From contig JAJXSQ010000020.1 of assembly GCA_021784495.1 (NCBI GenBank), forward strand, positions 1-13,662: a DNA stretch of 13,662 nucleotides, given 5' to 3'. How positions within the stretch are numbered: the stretch's first letter is position 1; the number at the start of each line of letters is the position of its first letter. The translations under genes were made by a program, and so were the position numbers. The notes under the pieces were generated by a model. That model was not told where the DNA came from. It saw only the letters and a program-made list of their open reading frames with translations, and made no database searches. Below, piece after piece: positions 1 to 4,485 of the stretch. The stretch comes from Myxococcales bacterium (GTDB taxonomy: Bacteria > Myxococcota > Myxococcia > Myxococcales > Anaeromyxobacteraceae).

Positions 1-83
1 ACCGGCACGCCGAGCGCCCGGAGCGCGCCGGCGAAGGTGCTCTTCCCGGTGGCGATCCCGCCGGTGAGGCCGACGAGCCTCAC
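1..83 (-). CDS. coaE: Dephospho-CoA kinase, N-terminal fragment (cut by window edge)
   Basis: The visible 27 codons, read from a GTG start at 83, give VRLVGLTGGIATGKSTF and then AGALRALGVP. This is the N-terminal strand, P-loop (GGIATGKST) and first helix typical of CoaE, which phosphorylates the 3'-hydroxyl of dephospho-CoA with ATP in the last step of coenzyme A synthesis in the cytoplasm. The start codon overlaps the stop of the upstream BamE-like gene as GTGA (80-83), so the two are probably translationally coupled in one minus-strand operon. The rest of the gene lies outside the window. Other P-loop nucleotide kinases are possible, but the LTGGIATGKST form at the extreme N terminus is very characteristic of CoaE. 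Confidence 0.88.
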   Translation of the reverse strand, partial: MRLVGLTGGIATGKSTFAGALRALGVP

Positions 84-604
84 GGCGTGGCGGGGGCGCG
101 CTCCGGCCGCTGCGGCGGCGCGGTGGGGGGCGCCGGCGTGGACTCCCCGGGCGCCGGCGCCGCCCGCGGCGGCGGGGCGGAGGGGGCCGCGAAGGCGATC
201 GCCTCGACGCCGCCGTCCCGGTCGAAGTAGACGGTCACCCCGACCTGCGGGTAGAGCCAGACCTTCTGGAAGGTGTCGGTGAAGGTCCGGGTCCGCGGCC
301 GGCCGTAGGTCCCCTCGATCGACTCGGCGTCGAGCGGGCTGGCCAGGAAGACGGTGATCTCCTCGACGACCCCGTCCTCCCGGCACCGCACCTGCGCCTC
401 GCGGGTCCCGGCGACGGCGCGATCGCCCTTGTACAGGAGGATCGTCTGGGCGCCCCGCTTCACCCTCCCGACCGGCTCGCCGAGGCGGGCCACGGCGTCG
501 GCGGCGGTGGAGCGCCCGGGATCGATCCCCTGCCAGGCCTTCGCCTGGGCCAGGGAGGGGAGGATCAGGGAGAGGAGGATCGCGGCGAGGCGCGGCGAGG
601 GCAT
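80..604 (-). CDS. Exported BamE/SmpA-OmlA-like protein with Pro/Ala-rich tail
   Basis: This is a 174-residue protein. Residues 1-21 (MPSPRLAAILLSLILPSLAQA) look like a Sec signal peptide with signal peptidase I cleavage after AQA; there is no lipobox cysteine. The mature part looks like two tandem halves, each with the small-outer-membrane-protein style: 'GIDPGRSTAADAVARLGEP' followed by a beta segment and 'EDGVVEEI' (about residues 26-93), then 'IEGTYGRPRTRTF' followed by 'VTVYFDRDGGVEAI' (about 95-138). Residues 140-174 form a Pro/Ala-rich, probably disordered tail. BamE-like domains act in envelope assembly or as general binding modules, so the exact role here is unknown. The ATG at 604 sits 5 nt after a TATACT hexamer with no Shine-Dalgarno sequence. 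The stop overlaps the coaE start. The tandem-domain reading is an inference from residue pattern alone. Confidence 0.72.
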   Translation of the reverse strand: MPSPRLAAILLSLILPSLAQAKAWQGIDPGRSTAADAVARLGEPVGRVKRGAQTILLYKGDRAVAGTREAQVRCREDGVVEEITVFLASPLDAESIEGTYGRPRTRTFTDTFQKVWLYPQVGVTVYFDRDGGVEAIAFAAPSAPPPRAAPAPGESTPAPPTAPPQRPERAPATP

Positions 605-609
605 GAGGC

Positions 610-617
610 AGTATACT
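610..617. promoter_or_regulatory. Palindromic AGTATACT: putative bidirectional -10 element
   Basis: AGTATACT is its own reverse complement, so both strands read TATACT, close to the sigma70 -10 consensus. On the minus strand the hexamer (615-610) is followed by 5 nt and then the ATG at 604. On the plus strand (612-617) it is followed by 9 nt and then the GTG at 627. It is one of very few A/T-rich patches in this region. No good -35 box is visible on either side. Confidence 0.55.
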
Positions 618-626
618 CGCGCCCCC

Positions 627-1112
627 GTGCGTCTCGCCCCCCTCGCCCGCGCGCTCGCGCTCCTCCCCTCCCTGGCCGGCGCCGGCGATCTCGTCGGCCC
701 CGGGACCTGCCAGGCCTGCCACCCGTCGGCCTACGAGGCCTGGCGCGCCAGCGCCCACGCGCGCGCGCTCGAGGCGCTGCCGGAGCGGAGCCGCGCCGAC
801 CGTCGGTGCCTCGCCTGCCACGCCCCCTCGCTCGACGCGGGGATCGCCGGCGTCGGCTGCGAGGAGTGCCACGGCCCGGGGCGGCGGTACGCGGCCAGCT
901 ACGTCATGCGCGACGCCGAGCTGGCGCGCGCGGTCGGGCTCCAGGACCCGGGGGCGCGGACCTGCCTCGCCTGCCACACCGAGACGACGCCGAGCCTCGA
1001 GCCCTTCGACTACGGCCGCAAGGTTCGGCTCATCGCCCACGGCGGGGAGCGCGCCGCCGGCGCGCCGGCCACCTCCCCGGGCCCGGCGGCGCCGGCCCCG
1101 GCCCGGCGGTAG
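627..1112 (+). CDS. Small periplasmic tetraheme cytochrome c, c554 family
   Basis: The product is 161 residues from GTG 627, which I chose because a TATACT box lies just upstream and because it puts a short signal peptide (VRLAPLARALALLPSLAGAG) at the N terminus. An in-frame ATG at 603 would add eight residues but lies before the putative -10 box. Four CxxCH heme-binding motifs are visible: CQACH (28-32), CLACH (61-65), CEECH (78-82) and CLACH (113-117). The spacing and the surrounding 'PSAYEAWRASAHARALEAL' and 'GVGCEECHGPGRRYA' match the cytochrome c554 / multiheme electron-transfer family. His44 in 'SAHA' is a candidate distal ligand. The tail after 'IAHG' is Ala/Pro-rich with no membrane anchor. 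The protein is probably a soluble periplasmic electron carrier; its redox partners are not in the window. engB begins 28 nt downstream. Confidence 0.85.
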   Translation: MRLAPLARALALLPSLAGAGDLVGPGTCQACHPSAYEAWRASAHARALEALPERSRADRRCLACHAPSLDAGIAGVGCEECHGPGRRYAASYVMRDAELARAVGLQDPGARTCLACHTETTPSLEPFDYGRKVRLIAHGGERAAGAPATSPGPAAPAPARR

Positions 1113-1140
1113 CTCCACCCGACGTCCCCCAGGGTTCCCC

Positions 1141-1791
1141 GTGGCCATCCAGGTCGTCTCGGTCGAGTTCCTCCGCACCTCCACCCGTCCCTCGGAGTGG
1201 CCCCCGGGGCGGACGCCCGAGGTCGCGTTCGTCGGACGGAGCAACGTCGGCAAGTCCTCGATGCTCAACGCCCTCGCCCGCAAGCGCGGCCTGGCGCGGG
1301 TCTCGGCGACCCCCGGTCGGACCCGCGCCCTCCAGTTCTTCGAGCTGCGGTACCGCCCGACGCCGGCGGCCCGGCCCCGCGCGCTCCGGTTCTGCGACCT
1401 CCCCGGCTACGGCTACGCCAAGGTCTCGAAGGACGAGCGCGCGGCGTGGGGCTCGATGATCGAGGACTACCTCCGCGATCGGGACACGCTGCGGGCGGTG
1501 GTCCTCATCGTCGACGTCCGCCACCCGCCGATGGAGAGCGATCTCGACGCCCACGGCTTCCTCTCCGGCGCCGGGCGCGAGGTGGTCGTGGCCGCCACGA
1601 AGATCGACAAGCTCTCCCGCTCGGCGCGCGGCGCGGCGCTGCGCACCGTCGAGCAGGCGCTGGGCCTCGAGCGGGGGGCGGCGGTGCCCTTCTCGGCGGT
1701 CGAGGGGACCGGGACCGACGCGCTCTGGGGCCGGCTGCACGCCATCGCCTCGGCGCGCGGCGCGGAGGAGGGGCCGGGCGCGGGCGGGTGA
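1141..1791 (+). CDS. engB: Ribosome biogenesis GTPase EngB (YsxC/YihA)
   Basis: This is a 216-residue cytoplasmic Era/TrmE-family GTPase needed for assembly of the large ribosomal subunit. G1 is GRSNVGKS (32-39), the G2 Thr lies in ATPGRT (Thr61), G3 is DLPGYG (86-91), G4 is TKID (153-156, where many relatives have TKAD) and a G5-like 'SAVEG' lies near 184. Length and motif order are normal for EngB. Translation starts at GTG 1141; no strong Shine-Dalgarno sequence and no TAnnnT box precede it. It starts 28 nt after the cytochrome gene, so co-transcription with that gene is likely. It converges on greB across a GC hairpin. The C-terminal tail is Gly/Ala-rich. Confidence 0.96.
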   Translation: MAIQVVSVEFLRTSTRPSEWPPGRTPEVAFVGRSNVGKSSMLNALARKRGLARVSATPGRTRALQFFELRYRPTPAARPRALRFCDLPGYGYAKVSKDERAAWGSMIEDYLRDRDTLRAVVLIVDVRHPPMESDLDAHGFLSGAGREVVVAATKIDKLSRSARGAALRTVEQALGLERGAAVPFSAVEGTGTDALWGRLHAIASARGAEEGPGAGG

Positions 1792-1796
1792 CGGCG

Positions 1797-1818
1797 CGCG
1801 CCGGGCGGGCCCGGCGCG
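1797..1818. terminator. Perfect GC hairpin between convergent engB and greB
   Basis: A 10-bp perfect inverted repeat (CGCGCCGGGC, 2 nt, GCCCGGCGCG) fills the 34-nt gap between the two convergent stop codons. It could also fold with 8 bp and a 6-nt loop. There is no T-tract on either strand, so if it terminates transcription it does so as a strong GC hairpin or with Rho. Confidence 0.55.
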
Positions 1819-1825
1819 GCGGCGC

Positions 1826-2305
1826 TCAGGGAGGGGACCAGGCCACCGCGAGCACCGTCACCTCGACCGGGCCGTCCGGCCGCTCCACCGTCGCCCGGTC
1901 CCCCGGACCCTTCCCCAGGAGCGCCCGCCCGAGGGGGGACTCGACCGAGAGGAGGCCCTGCGCCACGTCGAACTCGTCCCCGCCCACGAGCCGGAAGGTC
2001 CGGACGGCGCCGTCCTCCTGCTCCAGGGTCACCCAGGCGCCGAAGAAGGCCCGGCCCGAGGGGTGGGGGAGCGGCTCCACCACGGTGAGGCGGTCGAGGG
2101 TCCGGCCGAGGAACCGCAGGCGCGCGTCGAGCTCCCGGAGCTTCCGCTTGCCGTAGATGTACTCGGCGTTCTCGCTCCGGTCGCCGAGCGCGGCGGCGGC
2201 CTCGACCTCGGCCACGATCCGGGGGCGGAGCTCCCGCCAGATCCGCTCGCGCTCCTCCGCGAGGCGGCGGTAGCCGGCGGGCGTGATGTGGCGTGGTCGG
2301 TCCAT
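1826..2305 (-). CDS. greB: Transcription elongation factor GreB
   Basis: The product is 159 residues, the usual GreB length. The N-terminal coiled coil (about 10-75) carries the conserved tip GDRSENAEYIYGKRKLRE (41-58), with Asp42 and Glu45 as the acidic residues that enter the RNA polymerase secondary channel. The 'IYGKRKLRE.DARLRFL' continuation is the GreB rather than GreA form. The C-terminal FKBP-like domain spans about 85-159. Gre factors stimulate cleavage of backtracked RNA by RNA polymerase. The ATG at 2305 lacks a Shine-Dalgarno sequence. A TTGACA at 2348-2343 followed by AACTCT at 2324-2319 suggests a promoter with only a very short leader. The gene is divergent from metF and convergent with engB. 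Confidence 0.95.
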   Translation of the reverse strand: MDRPRHITPAGYRRLAEERERIWRELRPRIVAEVEAAAALGDRSENAEYIYGKRKLRELDARLRFLGRTLDRLTVVEPLPHPSGRAFFGAWVTLEQEDGAVRTFRLVGGDEFDVAQGLLSVESPLGRALLGKGPGDRATVERPDGPVEVTVLAVAWSPP

Positions 2306-2318
2306 CGTGGCCGGGGAG

Positions 2319-2348
2319 AGAGTTGGGCGGACGGGGGCGCGCTGTCAA
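2319..2348 (-). promoter_or_regulatory. Putative sigma70-type promoter of greB
   Basis: On the minus strand there is a perfect TTGACA (2348-2343), an 18-nt spacer and a weak -10, AACTCT (2324-2319). The expected start of transcription lies only about 7 nt before the greB ATG. The -35 box is convincing; the -10 is poor. Confidence 0.45.
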
Positions 2349-2387
2349 CGGTCACCCCGGAACTGGCGCGCCCCGCCGGCGGCGCGC

Positions 2388-2393
2388 TACAAC
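2388..2393 (+). promoter_or_regulatory. Putative -10 hexamer (TACAAC) just upstream of metF
   Basis: TACAAC stands alone in GC-rich surroundings and is separated from the metF GTG by 7 nt. No -35 match or Shine-Dalgarno sequence is seen. This fits the leaderless-type pattern at other genes here, although the last base departs from TAnnnT. Confidence 0.35.
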
Positions 2394-2400
2394 CGCCGCC

Positions 2401-3309
2401 GTGAAGATCATCGATCTCCTCCGCTTCGCCCGGGAGCGCGGCGAGCCGCTCTTCAGCTTCGAGCTGTTCCCCCCGAAGACCGACGAGGGGATGGCGGCCC
2501 TGGCCGGGGTGGTCGAGGCCCTCCGGCCGCTCGGGCCCGCCTACGTCTCGGTCACCTACGGGGCCGGAGGATCGACCCGGGCCCGGACGGTCGAGCTCGT
2601 GAAGCAGCTCCGGCGCGACGGCGGGATCGAGACGATGGCCCACGTGACCTGCGTCGGCGCCTCCCGGGACGAGATCGCCGGCGTCCTCGACGAGTTCGCG
2701 GGCGTGGGGGTCCAGAACGTGCTGGCGCTGCGGGGGGATCCCCCGCGCGGCGACGCCACCTTCCGCCCGCACCCCGACGGCTTCCGGCACGCCTCGGAGC
2801 TGGTCGCCTTCATCCGCGCGCAGCCCGACCGCTGGCGCTTCTGCGTCGGCGCCGCCGCCTATCCCGAGGGGCACGTCGAGACGCGCGACCTCGCCGAGGA
2901 CCTGCGCCACCTGAAGGCGAAGGTGGACGCGGGGGTCGACTTCCTGGTGACCCAGCTCTTCTTCGAGAACCAAGCCTACCTCGGGCTCGTGGAGCGGGCG
3001 CGGGCGGCCGGGATCCAGGTCCCGATCCTCCCGGGGATCATGCCCTTCACGAGCGTGGAGCAGGTGGAGCGCTTCACCGCCATGTGCGGGGCCACCATCC
3101 CGCCGCGCCTCCACGCCGCGATGGAAGTCCGCCGGGAGGACCCCGAGGCGGCGCGCGAGCTCGGGGTGGCCTACGCGGCGCTCCAGTGCCAGGACCTCCT
3201 GCGCCGCGGCGCCCCGGGCATCCACTTCTACACGCTGAACCGGTCCACCTCGACCCGCGCCATCGTCGCGGCGCTCCGCGCGGCCGAGTACTGGCGCGGC
3301 CAGGGCTAG
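2401..3309 (+). CDS. metF: 5,10-methylenetetrahydrofolate reductase
   Basis: This is a 302-residue FAD-dependent enzyme that reduces methylene-THF to methyl-THF for methionine synthesis in the cytoplasm. The single TIM-barrel domain carries the signature features: 'FSFELFPPKT' (18-27, Glu21 being the catalytic acid position), 'YVSVTYGAGGSTR' (48-60), 'ALRGDPP' (109-115, flavin-contacting Asp113), 'VGAAAYPEGH', 'FLVTQLFFEN', 'PGIMPF' and 'GIHFYTLN' near the end. Length and motif order match bacterial MetF. I chose GTG 2401 because it gives the standard N terminus and lies 7 nt after a TACAAC box; longer frames upstream would cross the greB promoter. It is divergent from greB and followed directly by a GC hairpin. 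No SAM or cobalamin riboswitch is visible in the 95-nt upstream gap. Confidence 0.96.
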   Translation: MKIIDLLRFARERGEPLFSFELFPPKTDEGMAALAGVVEALRPLGPAYVSVTYGAGGSTRARTVELVKQLRRDGGIETMAHVTCVGASRDEIAGVLDEFAGVGVQNVLALRGDPPRGDATFRPHPDGFRHASELVAFIRAQPDRWRFCVGAAAYPEGHVETRDLAEDLRHLKAKVDAGVDFLVTQLFFENQAYLGLVERARAAGIQVPILPGIMPFTSVEQVERFTAMCGATIPPRLHAAMEVRREDPEAARELGVAYAALQCQDLLRRGAPGIHFYTLNRSTSTRAIVAALRAAEYWRGQG

Positions 3310-3330
3310 GCGCCGGGCCCGGCCGGCGCC
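3309..3330 (+). terminator. GC hairpin directly after metF
   Basis: A perfect 8-bp inverted repeat, GGCGCCGG and CCGGCGCC around a 6-nt loop, starts at the last base of the metF stop codon. There is no T-tract. It is a likely transcription end or 3'-end stabiliser. Confidence 0.45.
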
Positions 3331-3371
3331 CGGCGGATCCGCGCCGGGTCGGCGGAGGGGGGAGGAAAGGG

Positions 3372-3394
3372 GTCCCCGCCGGCGAGGCGGGGAC
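3372..3394 (-). terminator. Hairpin downstream of tRNA-Glu
   Basis: A perfect 9-bp stem (GTCCCCGCC / GGCGGGGAC, 5-nt loop) lies 11 nt past the 3' end of tRNA-Glu on the minus strand. It is followed there by CCCTTTCCTCC, a weak pyrimidine tract. It probably terminates the tRNA transcript and may also act on read-through from metF. Confidence 0.55.
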
Positions 3395-3405
3395 GGGGAC
3401 GCGAG

Positions 3406-3478
3406 TGACCCCACGGGGATTCGAACCCCGGTTGCCGCCTTGAAAGGGCAGCGTCCTGGGCCTCTAGACGATGGGGTC
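3406..3478 (-). tRNA. tRNA-Glu (anticodon UUC)
   Basis: The full 73-nt cloverleaf is seen on the minus strand. The acceptor stem GACCCCA pairs with TGGGGTC, the D arm contains GTCTAGAGGCCCAGGAC, and the anticodon arm is CTGCC-CTTTCAA-GGCGG (one T.G pair) with anticodon TTC. The T arm is CGGGG-TTCGAAT-CCCCG and the discriminator base is A. The next bases are CTC, so the CCA end is not encoded and must be added after transcription. The body closely resembles other bacterial tRNA-Glu genes. A promoter lies directly upstream and a hairpin downstream, so it looks like a single-gene unit. Confidence 0.97.
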
Positions 3479-3486
3479 GGGGCGGT

Positions 3487-3515
3487 TCTCTATCGAATGG
3501 CGGGCCGGGTGTCAA
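3487..3515 (-). promoter_or_regulatory. Sigma70-type promoter of tRNA-Glu
   Basis: On the minus strand there is a perfect TTGACA (3515-3510), exactly 17 nt of spacer, and TAGAGA (3492-3487). This would start transcription just before the tRNA 5' end at 3478. It is the best-formed promoter in the window. Confidence 0.75.
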
Positions 3516-3563
3516 AGCCCGAAGCCGCGGACCCGCGGCCCCGGGGTTGCACTCGAGGTCTCC

Positions 3564-4433
3564 GTGCCGAGGTTCGCCACGATCCTGCTGGTCGCCGCCG
3601 CGTGCGGCGGGTCCGCGCCGCCGCCGCCGGTCCCGCGCGCGGACGGGGCCGGGCCGCTCCGGGTCCTGACCTGGAACGTCCATGATCTCTTCGACGAGGT
3701 CGATCGGCTCGAGCCGCCCGGAGAGCTCGACGCGGTCCCGTCGATCGCCGAGGTCGAGGCGAAGCTCGACCGGGTGGCGGCGGTGCTCCGCCGGCTGGAC
3801 GCCGACGTGGCGCTGCTCCAGGAGGTCGAGAACCTCCCGCTCCTGCGCCGCCTCGCCGCGCGCACCGGTCACCGGGAGGCCTGGCTGATCGACGGGAACG
3901 ACCCGCGCGGCATCGACGTGGGGATCCTCTCGCGCCTCCCGGTCCTCGCGTTCCGCGGCCACGCGTCGGAGCGCACGCCGGACGGGCGGCTCCTCTGGCC
4001 GCGCGACGCGGTCGAGGCGGTGATCGACGCGCCCGGGCGTCCGCTGGTGCTGATCGGGACCCACCTGTCGTCGGCGATCTCCGATCCCACCGGGGTGCGC
4101 CGCCGGCTCCAGGCGTCGCGCCTCCGCGAGCTCGCCGACGCGGCGGCCGCGCGCGCGCCGCCGTCCCTGGTGGTCGTCGGGGGGGATCTGAACGACGCCG
4201 CCGACGCCCCGTCGCTCGGACCGCTCCTCGGCGACGGCGCCTGGGTCGACGCCGACGGGGGCGTCGCGCCCGCCCCGTACACCTGGTCGAGCGGGAGCGC
4301 CTGGCGCGCCCTCGACCACCTCGCGCTCCCGGCCGCCGACGCCGGCGCGGTCCTCGCCGCGGGGCCGACCGGCGGCGCGGACGTCGACGCCGCCTCCGAT
4401 CACCGGCCGGTGATCCTCGATCTCTTGCCCTAG
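3564..4433 (+). CDS. Putative secreted endonuclease/exonuclease/phosphatase-fold lipoprotein
   Basis: The product is 289 residues from GTG 3564, preceded by GAGG at 3555-3558. An in-frame ATG at 3471 lies inside tRNA-Glu and is unlikely. The N terminus (VPRFATILLVAAAC) is a short, lipobox-like signal with Cys14, followed by a Pro-rich stretch, so I infer an envelope lipoprotein. The body has the full DNase I-like catalytic set: 'TWNVHD' (Asn38), 'LLQEVEN' (Glu87), 'GTHLSS', 'GGDLNDAAD' (Asp208, Asn210) and 'SDHRP' (Asp279, His280). The family includes metal-dependent nucleases and phosphodiesterases acting on DNA, phosphoinositides or sphingomyelin. The substrate cannot be read from sequence. 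All core metal and catalytic residues are present, so it is probably active. It stands alone, between tRNA-Glu and the convergent kinase. Confidence 0.83.
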   Translation: MPRFATILLVAAACGGSAPPPPVPRADGAGPLRVLTWNVHDLFDEVDRLEPPGELDAVPSIAEVEAKLDRVAAVLRRLDADVALLQEVENLPLLRRLAARTGHREAWLIDGNDPRGIDVGILSRLPVLAFRGHASERTPDGRLLWPRDAVEAVIDAPGRPLVLIGTHLSSAISDPTGVRRRLQASRLRELADAAAARAPPSLVVVGGDLNDAADAPSLGPLLGDGAWVDADGGVAPAPYTWSSGSAWRALDHLALPAADAGAVLAAGPTGGADVDAASDHRPVILDLLP

Positions 4434-4441
4434 GTCCGGTG

Positions 4442-4484
4442 GCCACCCGGGCGCCCCCCGGGGCGCCACCGCCACCCGGGCGCC
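4442..4484. repeat. 14-bp direct repeat flanking a convergent hairpin
   Basis: GCCACCCGGGCGCC occurs at 4442-4455 and again at 4471-4484, 29 bp apart in phase, inside the 52-nt gap between two convergent genes. A hairpin lies between and partly within the copies. The origin is probably a small local duplication. Confidence 0.6.
4450..4467. terminator. GC hairpin between the phosphatase-fold gene and the kinase
   Basis: A perfect 8-bp inverted repeat (GGCGCCCC, CC, GGGGCGCC) lies between convergent stop codons. A second possible pairing, GGTGGC (4438-4443) with GCCACC (4465-4470), overlaps it. Neither strand has a T-tract. It is a likely shared terminator. Confidence 0.5.
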
Positions 4485-4485
4485 G

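Noticed and set aside
354..626. An N-terminal extension of the cytochrome frame upstream of GTG 627.
   Set aside because: It is antisense to the BamE-like gene, has no coding character, and would put the signal peptide in the middle of the protein.
2306..2400. A possible SAM or cobalamin riboswitch upstream of metF.
   Set aside because: The gap is only 95 nt, is shared with the greB promoter, and shows no conserved riboswitch stems or boxes.
3471..3563. An upstream ATG start for the phosphatase-fold lipoprotein.
   Set aside because: It lies inside tRNA-Glu and crosses its promoter, and it would bury the lipobox-type signal about 30 residues in.
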